Notes under the pieces: generated by a model
Databases searched by the model: none
What the model saw: the letters and a program-made list of their open reading frames with translations, nothing else
Told to the model about the DNA's origin: nothing
In this document: piece by piece, positions 23,101-33,569 of the stretch
How the letters are laid out: the number at the start of each line of letters is the position of its first letter
Position numbering within the stretch: position 1 is the stretch's first letter
Made by a program: the position numbers and the translations under genes
DNA from: Portunus trituberculatus
Taxonomy: Eukaryota; Arthropoda; Malacostraca; Decapoda; Portunidae
Reading direction: 5' to 3'
Length of the DNA: 64,000 nt
NCBI RefSeq assembly: GCF_017591435.1
Contig: NC_059301.1
Location: 34,165,486-34,229,485, forward strand

Positions 23101-24010
23101 TGGCGATCAGATAGAAGATTGTGATGTGAAAGATGTTTACGAATCTTCCTATTGAGGATAGATTCAAAAACTTTAGACAAGCAAGAGATTAAAACTATAG
23201 GATGGTAGTTTCAGGGATTATAACAATCACGCTTTTTAGAAACAGGTTGAATGTAGGCAAACTTCCAGAAAGAAAGGTAGAAGCCAATAGGTATAGTTGA
23301 AAGAGTTTGGCCAGGCAAGGTGCAACCACAGAAGCACAGTTTTTGGAACAATAGGAGGGACTCCATCAGGTCCATAAGTCTTCTGAAGGTTTAGGCCAGC
23401 GAGGGCATGGAAAACATCATTACGAAGAATTTTGATTGAAGATATGAAATAGTCAGAGGGAGGAGGAGAGGGAAGAACAAGCCCAGAATCGTCCAAAGTG
23501 GAGTTTTTAGCATAGATTTGAGAGAAGAGTTGAACTTTAGAAACAGATGAGATGGCAGTGGTGCCATTAGGATGAAATAAAGGAGGGAAAGATGAAGAAG
23601 TAAAGTTACTGGAGATGTCTTTGGCCAGATGTCAGAAGTCGCAAGGGGAATTTCAGTTTGAAAGATTTTGACATTTTCTGTTTATGAAGGAGTGTTTGGC
23701 AAGTTGAAGAACAGATTTGGTATGATTCTGGGCAGAAACATAAAGTGCATGACATTAAGAAGATGGAAGGCTCAAATACCTTTTGTGGGCAACCTCTTTG
23801 TCATGTATGGCATGAGAATAAGCTGTGTTACAACAAAGTTTAGAAGGTTTAGGTTGAGAAAAAGAATGAGGAATGTATGCCTCTGTGCCAGACACTATCA
23901 CCTCTGTTATGCGTTCAGCACACAGAGATGGGTCTCTGACACAGAAACAGTAATCATTCCAGGGAAAATCAGCATAATATCTCCTCAGGTCCCCCTCTTC
24001 TGGCAAAGGT
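20131..24010 (-). mobile_element. Jockey-type LINE, minus strand, RT core replaced by a palindromic satellite
   Basis: Read on the minus strand it carries a post-EN linker (24006-23755: VRDPSLCAERITEV), RT start (23496-23236: TYGPDGVPP), SKVFESILNRKI (23180-22968), SSYGFYPSLC and SGVPQGSVLSP (22952-22775). After the satellite come VVFNAS...LHLST (about 20800-20700), FTHNLNWKLHI and LYKGLIRPYMEY (20681-20478), ESKAFCLINSPPLTDCL (20476-20288) and a 3' UTR ending at about 20131. The YADD region, roughly 85 residues, is missing where 20811-22766 now lies. The 5' EN is truncated. Several frameshifts. This family differs clearly from families A to E and is very common in decapod genomes (knowledge). 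Confidence 0.85.
20811..22766. repeat. Large imperfect palindrome of three nested satellite repeats
   Basis: Outer arms are a roughly 20-bp minisatellite (CTGACTTTCAAATTAAAAAA at 20811-21000; its reverse complement repeated about 20 times at 22355-22766). Middle arms are a near-identical inverted pair: 21008 to about 21260 against 22347 to about 22100, both reading ...CATCACTGGTTTCC... from the outside in. The core is CCA-rich DNA (21410-21900) that switches abruptly to GGT-rich DNA at about 21900 (centre CACCACTGGTGGTG). Long Pro/His and Gly/Val open frames on both strands are simple translations of the repeat. It sits inside the Jockey-type LINE in place of the catalytic RT box. Confidence 0.9.
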
Positions 24011-24738
24011 AAAATACCAGAGGCACATCTGCTTTAGGGGATCCTAAGGAGGGATTGGAGAAATAGAATAGGATACTGAAAACTAAAGAGAACGATGAAC
24101 AGGAGAAAGTGTTTCTGAACTTGAAAGAAAGGATAAAAAAAAGTGGAAGAAAATGAAGCTAGAGTAAGAGTAGAAAATGCAGAACTGAGAAAAGAACTAG
24201 CCAAATATAAGAAACAGATGGATGAAGGACTCGGTAAAGTAGAGAAAGAAAAAGAGGACCTGAAAGATCTATTTAACAAAGAAGAGGAAAGAGTACAGGA
24301 TGTGATTAAGAAAGAAGTACAGGCATGGAGAGTCCAAGATAAGAAAGAAAAGGATAATTTTCAGGAGGTGATCTAGGAACAACTAAAAGAAAGAGATGAG
24401 AATATGGCAAACAAAATTATAGGAGTCCTTAAGGAAAAAGAAAACCTAGTACGGGAAATTGCAGAAAAGAAAAAGTGTAATCATATTTGGACTAGAAGAA
24501 AAAACTTAAAATATACACCAAGAAGGGAAAAAGAGGAAATTAAATCAGTCAAAGACCTACTAAAAAATCTAAACGATGAAGATAGTCAGAACCTAGAGGA
24601 GGAAGTAGAGGAAATACACAGAATGGGACCTTATCAAGATCGAACAACAAGGCCAATTAAGATACTACTAAAATCACAAGCAGCAACAGAAGAGATATTA
24701 TATAGAACAACAAAACTTAGAGAAACAGAAGGCTGCAA

Positions 24739-24926
<188 letters not shown>

Positions 24927-25204
24927 GTTGAACCCGCTTTAACGGCACGCGATTTACGAATCCCGTGTTTAACGGCAAAAATTTCCGGTGGGAACATAGT
25001 GTTGTCTTTAACGCCATTTCGGCATTTACCGGCATCGCCTAGTACCGATTCCGCCACACCGATGTACCGGCGCTGGTGTGCCGCTCCAACCCACGTGCAG
25101 TTTCCCGCCACAAGCGTTATTTCCCGCCTAGACAGCATAGAGAGAAGACATATTCGTTTACTTTCGTCCTAGTCTTTGTTAGTTCGGTGATATATTTTGG
25201 CAAA

Positions 25205-26767
25205 ATGGCTTCGAAAAGGCCTGCAGACTTTGGAAAAAGTGGTCCAAGTGAAAAGAAAAAGCGTTTGTCATTGACTATTGCACAGAAAGTTGAGTTATTG
25301 AAGAAGTTGGATAGTGGCTTACCCGTACGTAAGCTGTGTGAAATGTACGGGTGTGGTTCGTCTACTGTGTATGACTTAAAGAAACAGAAAGTGCAACTTT
25401 TAACGTATTTTGCTGACAGTGACAGTAAGAAGTTAATGAGCAAACGTAAGCATATGAAACCTGGAAAGTACGAGGACTTAGAAGTTTGTTTAATGGAGTG
25501 GTTTCGGCAAGTACGCAGTGAAGGTGTTAAGTTATCTGGTGACATGATACTTGAGCAGGCTAAAATATTTTTTTATTTACTGAACATTGAAGGTGAATTT
25601 CATTTGTCGAGTGGTTGGCTAGATCGGTTTAAGAAACGGCATGGCATTTCTGAAGGAACGACCTGTGGTGAGGCTAAGTCTGCCGATCACGAGAATGCTG
25701 AGCAGTATGTTGATGTTTTTGAGAAAATTATCAAGGATGAGAACTTAAGTCCAGAACAAGTTTATAATGCCGATGAGACTGCTTTGTACTGGCGTTGCAT
25801 GCCCCACAAGACACTACGCCACGAAGATGAGGGGGCACTTGAAGGCTTTAAAGAGCCAAAGGACAGGGTTACAGTATTGGCCTGTGCCAATGCTGCTGGG
25901 AGCCATCGCTGCAAACCTTTGGTTATTGGGAAGAGCCAGAATCCACTCGCGTTGAAGGGCATGCGAGTGTTGCCTGTCCACTATCGAGCAAACAAACCTG
26001 CGTGGATGACCCAGAAAATGATGTTGGAGTGGTTTGAGAAGATGTTCGTTCCTGAGGCAAGGGAACATTGCACGAAAGCTGGCTTGCCCAAGGACTGTAA
26101 AATACTTTTGTTGCTGGACAACTGCCCTGGCCACCCCCCTGCTGATCAGATGATGAAAGACAACGTTTTTGTGACCTACATGCCTCCCAATTGCACCTCT
26201 CTCATTCAACCTCAAGATAAGGGAATCTTGAGATCAATGAAACGGAAGTATCAACGCATTTTTATGAGAAAAATGTTGATGGGTGTGAGTGAAGGGAAGA
26301 CAATCGACGAGTTCAGGAAGGAGTACAACATGCGGAATGTGCTGTATGGGGTCGCTAATCCCTGGGACATGGTGGAAAAATCAACACTCCACAACTGTTG
26401 GCACAAGTTGTGGCCAAGTCTAATGTTCCAGGCAGAGGAGTTGGACGACATTGATGCTGACTTTGGTGGTTTTCGGGTTTCTGAGGCCAAGAAAACTGTT
26501 GGGGAAATTATGGAGTACGCAAAGCAGTACAGCAGTTCAGTGTCAAAGGAACTTCAGGATAAAGCTGTTGAGGAGTGGCTAGACGTGGACGATGGTCCTG
26601 TGGCACATGCTTACACGTCTCAGGAGATAGTGAGGATGGTAACCACCCCAGAAGAATTTAAGAAGGAGCAAAGGAGGAGGACAGTGATGATGAGAACAGC
26701 ACACAGGATGATGAACACCCGAAAAAGGTCTCACATGACAGGACCATCGAGTTGTGTGAAGAACTGA
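25205..26767 (+). CDS. Tigger/Jerky-like (pogo superfamily) transposase
   Basis: 520 residues from ATG 25205 (MASKRPADFG, context CAAAATGG); an in-frame ATG 43 codons upstream lies in the terminal region and is unlikely. Residues 18-65 form a CENP-B/psq-type helix-turn-helix (LSLTIAQKVELLKKL, GSSTVYDLKK). Residues about 85-150 form a second DNA-binding domain of the Tc5/CENP-B type (SGWLDRFKKRHGIS). The DDE_1 catalytic domain has all three Asp: D190 in YNADETALYW, D305 in LLLLDNCPGH and D338 in QPQDKGI. The enzyme would cut and paste the element at TA sites. The core is fully open, but a single-base loss near 26675 shifts the acidic C-terminal tail, so residues after about 491 are out of frame. 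Confidence 0.88.
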   Translation: MASKRPADFGKSGPSEKKKRLSLTIAQKVELLKKLDSGLPVRKLCEMYGCGSSTVYDLKKQKVQLLTYFADSDSKKLMSKRKHMKPGKYEDLEVCLMEWFRQVRSEGVKLSGDMILEQAKIFFYLLNIEGEFHLSSGWLDRFKKRHGISEGTTCGEAKSADHENAEQYVDVFEKIIKDENLSPEQVYNADETALYWRCMPHKTLRHEDEGALEGFKEPKDRVTVLACANAAGSHRCKPLVIGKSQNPLALKGMRVLPVHYRANKPAWMTQKMMLEWFEKMFVPEAREHCTKAGLPKDCKILLLLDNCPGHPPADQMMKDNVFVTYMPPNCTSLIQPQDKGILRSMKRKYQRIFMRKMLMGVSEGKTIDEFRKEYNMRNVLYGVANPWDMVEKSTLHNCWHKLWPSLMFQAEELDDIDADFGGFRVSEAKKTVGEIMEYAKQYSSSVSKELQDKAVEEWLDVDDGPVAHAYTSQEIVRMVTTPEEFKKEQRRRTVMMRTAHRMMNTRKRSHMTGPSSCVKN

Positions 26768-27146
26768 TTTGTGCACTGGAGCAGAGGCCCTGCATCACAG
26801 AACAACAGATTATGCAGGTGTACAACATACAATCCACTCTCATCAAAGAAAACCGAAACTTCTCAAACAGACTAAGCTATAAGATCTTTTCAAGGCTATG
26901 TGTGACAAGCGTACTCCTTCACCTCATCCATCATCTGCACCAGGACCATCATCTGCTCCAGACATCGTAAAATCCCAGTCTCCTTCAGTTAGTACTGTTA
27001 CACCAGTCAGTACCCCACCAGAGACCCCAGACATCAGCCTACCTGACATCAGCAACCATTCAGACCCTGCAGACATCAGTGATCGCCAGCAAGATATCAC
27101 CCTTGCAGCCGTTCCTTCAACCTCCACTCCATCCATGCAACAGTAA
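26676..27146 (+). pseudogene. Displaced C-terminal tail of the Tigger transposase
   Basis: After the slip near 26675, the tail continues in another frame: EEDSDDENSTQDDEHPKK, then ELICALEQRPC and STLIKENRNF. A second shift near 26890 leads to a Pro/Ser/Thr-rich end (26898-27146, MCDKRTPSPHPSS to TPSMQQ then stop). The acidic stretch followed by a disordered tail is usual for Tigger/Jerky proteins. The tail is dispensable for recognising the catalytic domain but indicates recent inactivation or a sequencing slip. Confidence 0.65.
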
Positions 27147-27308
27147 CTCCTCACCTACAGTAGTAAATAAGAAGACACCTGCGTTCTTGAGCGGAAGAAG
27201 CGTCCAGTACATGGTAAGAACATTAATTTTCGTTTTCTCCTAACCTAACTTTTTATTTTCTATTATTTTCTTATATTTTTAGTATTTATCGCTTTAACGG
27301 CAAAAATC

Positions 27309-27629
<321 letters not shown>

Positions 27630-28023
27630 AAATGAGGAAGAACGGAAGAGATACAATGAACTGGTGGCAGCAGTAAGGGAAAAAAAATAATGAAAGGTCA
27701 GAGGAGGAGAAAAAGGCATTTTTTTTTTTTTTTTGGAGAGTTCTAGGAGACAGGATAAGGAAATGGTATATATGAAAGGAGGAAGAGAAAACAATGGAGC
27801 AAGTGTAACTAAAAGTGATAAGGGCAAAAAACTAAAAATGATGTATAAGAACATAGACAGGGTTCTATCAAGTAAATTAGAACTAAAAGATTACATAAAG
27901 AAAGAAAAACTGAATATTGTATGCATGGCTGAAACAAAACTAAATGAGGCAATCAAAATAGACATAGATAATAGATATAACATATAGAGGAAAGACAGAG
28001 GGGGTAAAGGAGGAGGAGGACTC

Positions 28024-28857
28024 ATGATAATGTTAAGGAAAGACATGGTGGTAAACCAAGTGGAATATGGGGAAGGAAAAGCAGAAGTACTGTATGTTAA
28101 GATGCATATTAATGAAAAAGAGCTAACAATCATTGTAACATATGTGCCACCAAAAACAAATTCATGGACCAATCAAGAATCTAAAGACATGATAGATGAC
28201 ACAATAAGGAGTCTTACAAGAATCATTAAAGAAAGGAGAAAAGTTATATTAGTAGGAGATTTCAACTGTAAAGAAGTGGACTGGGAAAATTATGAAAGTG
28301 GTATGGGGGAAGAAGCCTGGGGAGAAAGATTCCTGAACCTAATGATAGATAATATGATGGACCAAAGAGTAAAGGAAAACACAAGATTCAGAGGAAATGA
28401 TGAGCTGGCAAGATTAGACCTGGTTTTTACAAGGGCAATACAAATGAATGATGATATAAGATATAAGTGCCAATTGGAAAAGAGTGATCATGTAATATTA
28501 GAAACGGATATAGAAGAGGGAAAAGAAGATAGAGATGAATCATACAAAGGAGACCGATTGAAATATAGAAAGGCTGATATTGAGAATCTCAAGAACTATT
28601 TCAAATACGCTAACTGGGAAGAAATGGAAATCTCTGAGGGGGTGCAAGAGAAATATAACTTATTTTTGGAAATATGCAAAACAGGAGTCAGGGAATATGT
28701 CCCGAAATATAGACCTAAGGAAGAAGGAAAGAAAGATTGGTTTAATGCAAAGTGTGTCAGGGCAAAGGAGAAAAGGGATGGATCATGGAAAAGGTGGAAA
28801 AGAAATAAGGTAAATAAGGTAAATAAGGTAAACTTCAAGATAGCAAGAAATGAATAA
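28024..28857 (+). pseudogene. Endonuclease and linker region, LINE copy C1
   Basis: 277 residues starting after a TAG that separates it from the upstream EN piece (27733-27987, which has AETKL). It carries VTYVPPKTNSW, GDFNCKEVDW, ARLDLVFT, KSDHV and the basic linker KKDWFNAKCVRAK. The catalytic residues of the C-terminal half of the EN are intact. A short AAATAAGGT duplication near 28806-28830 encodes a repeated VNK. Part of a broken polyprotein. Confidence 0.75.
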
Positions 28858-29324
28858 GTTAAAGTGAGGAAGGAAGAGGAGAGGATCTATGAAAAGGACA
28901 TAGTCGAAAAATGCAAGGAGCAACCGAAATTGTTCTACAGATTCATAAATGGAAAAATAAGACAAAAAAGAAACTACAGAAAGGTTAAAAGCAGAAAATG
29001 GGATGTTGAAAGACCCAAAAAGTATGGCAGAACTGATAAATAATAAGTTCCAGGAGGTCTTTACTAAGGAATCCAAATTTGAAAGGCCACAGGGTAATAG
29101 AGAGACCATCTATATGAAAGAAATTAAAGTAACCAAGCTTGAAATAAAAGAGTTAATGAAGGAACTGGATGAAGAGAAGGCAATGTGACTGGATGAAGTC
29201 TCAGGCAGAATACTGAAAGAATGTAGGGAAGAACTAGCAAGTCCTATATACAACATCAGAAAATGCTCAATAGAAAATGAAACAGTCCCAGTAGAATGGA
29301 AAAGAGCTGAGGTGGTTCCCATAT

Positions 29325-29757
29325 ATGAGCAGAAGGAAGGAAGAACCTCTAAATTACAGACCAGTATCATTAACTAGTGTAATATGTAAGATGTGTGAAA
29401 GAGTAATAAAGAAACAATGGATCGAGTTCCTTGAAGACAACAAATTATTATCAAATAGCCAATTTGGCTTTAGAAAAGGTCGGTCGTGTGTAACAAATTT
29501 ACTGAGTTTCTACTCTAGAATAGTTGATAGGGTACAAGAGAGAGAGGGATGGGTTGATTGTATTTACTTGGATCTAAAAAAGGCCTTTGATAAAGTGCCA
29601 TATGCAAGGTTACTGTGGAAATTAGAGGAGAAGGGTGGTTTAAAAAGAAACACATTGAGATGGATGGAAAATTATTTGAGAGGGAGAGAAATAAGGATTG
29701 TAGTCAAAGATATGAAGTCCAAGTGGAGAGCAGTAGAAAGCGGAGTGCCCCCTCAAA
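29325..29757 (+). pseudogene. Reverse transcriptase fragment, LINE copy C1
   Basis: Reads PLNYRPVSLTS, SQFGFRKGRSC, YLDLKKAFDKVP (first catalytic Asp) and MENYLRGREIR up to VESGVP. There the sequence flips into antisense LINE sequence and the FADD half is gone. The open frame continues for some residues into unrelated antisense DNA. Confidence 0.75.
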
Positions 29758-30296
29758 TAATTTTCCATCCATCTCAATGTGTTTCCTTCCCCAACTTTTA
29801 CTTTTTCTATTGCCTCCCTTTTATTTAATTTTCCATTTATGAATTTGTAAAACATTTTAGGGTCACTATCACAGTTTTCCATCACTCTCTGTTCATATTC
29901 CTTTTGTGCTGTTCTCCTTACTTCAACATATCTATTCCTTGCTGTTTTGTAGACTTCTCTTGATAATACTTCACTGTTTTTCATAAGTTTCTTCCATGCC
30001 TTTTCTTTGTTCTTTTCTGCTTCTTCACAATTTCCATTAAACCACTGCTTATTATTTAAAGTCCTCATTTTGTGATATGGCACAAACTTCTTCATAGCAC
30101 AGTTATGTAAATCCATAAATATATCATATTTCAATTGCATATCCACTTCCTGGTACACCACAGACCAGTCAATTTCATTAAAGAACTCTCTTATATGGTT
30201 GTAATTTGCCCTGACATAATTTAATTTTTCCTCCTTGTACTCCACACTCTTTTCCATGCTTAATTTCGTATCCAGCTCAAATCTTAGGACATCATG
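29757..30296 (-). mobile_element. Chimeric LINE fragment: family B (B4) joined to family C, minus strand
   Basis: Read on the minus strand, family-B EN/linker sequence (30257 to about 29803: EFFNEIDWSVVYQE, RTLNNKQWFN, KFINGKLNKREAIEKV) passes in one open frame into family-C RT sequence (NTLRWMENYLRG, 29802-29757). It is a 205-residue open frame spanning two families. The family-C part is an inverted copy of 29651-29685 on the plus strand, giving a stem of about 35 bp. The 5' side at 30296 touches (TG)n, the tail of LINE D1. Confidence 0.8.
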
Positions 30297-30315
30297 TGTG
30301 TGTGTGTGTGTGTGT
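30297..30315. repeat. Short (TG)n, tail of minus-strand LINE D1
   Basis: Minus-strand (AC)n after the D1 tail motif TAGGTAAATAC. The chimeric B4 fragment begins directly after it in the minus orientation. Confidence 0.85.
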
Positions 30316-33284
30316 ATTTACCTAATTGTATTTACCTAATTGTAACATACGGGAAAAGAGCTATGCTCGTGTTGTCCCGTCTCCATATCTATTAATGTCC
30401 AGCTTTTTCTTAAAATCATGAATATTCCTTGCGTTGACCACTTCCACGTCTAAACTATTCCATGCTTCCACCCTTCTATGAGGGAAGCTATATTTTTCAC
30501 ATCTCTCCTATAAGTGGCCATTTTAGTTTTTCCCATGCCCTCTCGACATTCTTCCATTCCACATACACAGATCTTCCCTATCCATTTTTCCATGCCAATC
30601 ATCACTCTGTATATTGCTATCAGGTCTCCCCTTTCTCTTCTGTTTTCCAGGGTTGGAAGTTGCATTCTTTTCAGTCTGTCTTCATAAGTCAAATCTCTTA
30701 AGTCAGGCACCATTTTCGTTGCAGCCCTCTGTACTTTCTCTAGTTTCCTTATGTGTTTCTTTAAGTTCGAGCCCACTGTATTGTTGCATATTCAAGCCTC
30801 GGTCTTATCATTGCAGTAATTATTTTCTTCATCATTTCTTCATCTAGATATACGAACGCCACTCTTATGTTCCTCAATAAGTTCAATACTTCTCCAATTA
30901 TTTTGTTTATATGTCTCTCTGGCGATAGGTCATTGGTAATTGTCACCCCAAGGTCTTTTTCTTCATGACTGGTTTTATGTCTTCATTTCCTATCTTGTAC
31001 ATACTCCTGATTCTTCTTTCACTCTTGCCAAACTCTATTTTCTTGCATTTTGTCGTGTTGAACTCCATTTGCCATGTACAGCTCCATTTCCATATTCTGT
31101 CCAAGTCTTCCTGGAGTAGTTCGCAATCTTTGTCACATCTCACTTTTCGTAACAATTTTGCATCGTCTGCAAATAGGCTCACATAACTGGACACCCCATC
31201 CACCATGTCATTTATGTAGACTGCGAACATTACTGGTGCCAACACTGATCCCTGTGGAACTCCACTCTCCACCAATCCCCATTCTGATGGTCTGTCCTTA
31301 ATTATTGTTCTCATTTCTCTTCCTACCAAAAGTCTTCCATCCATTTTAGTAAACTGCCATGCACTCCTCCTACCATTTCAAGTTTCCAGATCAGTCTCTG
31401 GTGTGGTACCTTATCAAAGGCCTTTTTTAAATCCAGATATATTCCATCAGCCCAACCATCTCTTTCCTGTATTACATCTATCACCCTCGAATAGTAACAT
31501 ATCAGGTTTGTCGTGCATGAACGCCCTTTCCTAAAACCAAATTGACACTCACAAAGTATGTCATTTTCTCCAAGAAGTCTGTCCATCTAGTCTTCACCAC
31601 CCTCTCACACATCTTAGCTACCACACTTGTAAGTGACACTGGTCTATAGTTCAATGGGTCTCTCTTGTTACCTGATTTATAGATTGGGACAATGTTAGCT
31701 CTTTTCCAGTCTTGGGGCACTACGCCTTCCCTTAATGAGGCATCAATTACTTCACAAACTTTTTCTGCCAATTGCTCCTGCATTCTCTTAAAATCCATCC
31801 TGATACCCCATCAGGTCCCACAGCTTTTCTCACTTCTAAACTCCCCATCATGTTCTTGATCTCCTCCACCGTTACTTGAAACTCCTTCATAATCCCTTTC
31901 TGTTCCATTACCAGTGGTTTGTCAAAAGCAGTCTCCTTTGTGAATACCTTCCGAAAGCATCCATTCATAGCCTCTGCCATTTCCTGGGATCTTCACTGTA
32001 TACTCCATTTACTTCTAAACTTTCAATACTTTCTCTATTTTTGATGTTGTTGTTCACATGTCTGTAAAAAAGCCTTGGTTGGTCTTTACATTTATCAATT
32101 ATATCCTTTTCTTGTTTCTTTCTTTCTTCTCTTCTAATCAACACATATTCATTTCTTGCTCTTTTGTAACTTTCCCACTGCTTAATCCGTCTTTTCCTTC
32201 TCCACCTCTTCCATGCATCCTCTTTTCTTGTTCTAGCCTTTTCACATCTATCGTTAAACCAGTCCTGCTTTCCAACTTCTCTATGTTGTCTTATTGGTAC
32301 AAATTTTTCTCACCTTCTTTGTATATTTTTATAAATTCCTTCCACTTTTCATTTGCTCCTTAGCACTCTTGAATTTCATCCAATTTGTCTCTTGAAAGAA
32401 TTTCTTTAGGTTTCCAAAATCTGTCTTGGCATAATTCCATCTTCCCACTTTATATTCTTCATTTCTTCTAGATTTCTCTTCGTCTATCACCTTGAACTCC
32501 AAAACTGCATGATCACTCTTTGCTAAAGGGCACTCCACCCTCATCTCCTCAATGACCATTGGCTCTGTACTAAAGACCAAGTCCAGTCTTGACGATGCTC
32601 CTCTCCTCCAAACCTAGTATCTTCTTTGACCCACTGAGTTAACACATTTTCCATTGCCAGTGTCAATAGTGTATTTCCCATGTTGTCTCTGATCCTTCCA
32701 TTGACCAGTCCTCCCAACACACCTCTTTACAATTAAAATCTCCCATCATTATAGTTCGTTCACAGCCACCCAACATTTCTTCCAGACATGTTCCTGTATC
32801 ACTTATCATTTCTTCATATTCCTGTACTGACCATGCATTTGTCTTAGGTGGTACGTACACCACTATGTAGTGCCTCTTTTTCCTTCATTAGTTTCTGCTC
32901 TGATCTTTAGCACTTCTGCCTTTCCCATACCTTTTTCACTTGATCCACCTTTATATCTTTTTAACCAGCAACATCACTCCTCCTCCCATCTTACCTACTC
33001 TATTTCTTTTCCAAACGTTATATTTCCTTCTCCAACCTTCATCAGGTCTTCTCCCTCTCTCAGTTTTGTTTCAGTAAGACCCACAATATCTGGGTTCTTG
33101 TCCCTCAAGTAATCGTTGAGTTCTAAAATCCCCGATATCACTCCATTTATGTTGGAATACATTACATTTCGCTCATATGTAAGTTTCTTTAGTCCTTTCT
33201 TGCTGTACTTTTCTGGGTTATGAACCACTTCCTCAGTCTCATATCCAAGATTCTCCAGAAAAACTCTTTCTTCTCTTCTTCTGT

Positions 33285-33286
<2 letters not shown>
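30316..33286 (-). mobile_element. CR1/L2-type LINE, family D, copy D1 (5'-truncated)
   Basis: On the minus strand: the end of ORF1 (RTEEEK...), EN start (33228-32995, SNINGV, LTETKL), EN (32863-32663 GDFNCKEVCW; 32580-32329 SDHAVLEF), RT fingers (31980-31747 KAVGPDGVSG; 31798-31502 NYRPVSLTS), palm (31586-31323 LDLKKAFDKVPH; 31344-30943 VPQGSVLAP, FADDAKLL), thumb and C-terminus (30946-30450), and the tail with two TAGGTAAATAC motifs. It is nearly identical to D2 and D4 by eye and shares their frameshifts, including the one before KDLGVTI near 30960. Confidence 0.92.

Positions 33287-33355
<69 letters not shown>
33287..33355. repeat. (TG)n microsatellite at the 5' end of minus-strand LINE D1
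   Basis: About 34 TG units. In the minus orientation it is the (AC)n tail of the preceding LINE fragment (33356-33559), and D1 starts immediately after it. Confidence 0.92.
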
Positions 33356-33358
<3 letters not shown>

Positions 33359-33569
33359 CTGTGTATTTACCTAATTGTAACATACGGAAAAGAGCTATGT
33401 GTGTTTACCTAGTTGTCTAAACTATTAGTTTTACAGGGCCATGCCCTCTCGACATTCTTTCATTGGATCTTCCCTATTTATGCTCCATGCCAATGGCCTA
33501 TTGCTATCAGGTCTCCCTTTCTCTTCTGTTTTCCAGGGTGAAGTTGCATTCTTCTCTTCATAAGTGTGT
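33356..33569 (-). mobile_element. Scrambled 3'-end fragments of family D, minus strand
   Basis: Contains, on the minus strand, short pieces of the D thumb region (matching parts of 41480-41690) with internal deletions, then two copies of the tail motif TAGGTAAA. It appears to be one or two very short 5'-truncated insertions stacked on the tail of C2. Boundaries inside it are uncertain. Confidence 0.65.

Noticed and set aside
33356..33569. A separate new LINE family
   Set aside because: All recognisable pieces match family D or C 3' ends; the odd order is explained by stacked truncations.
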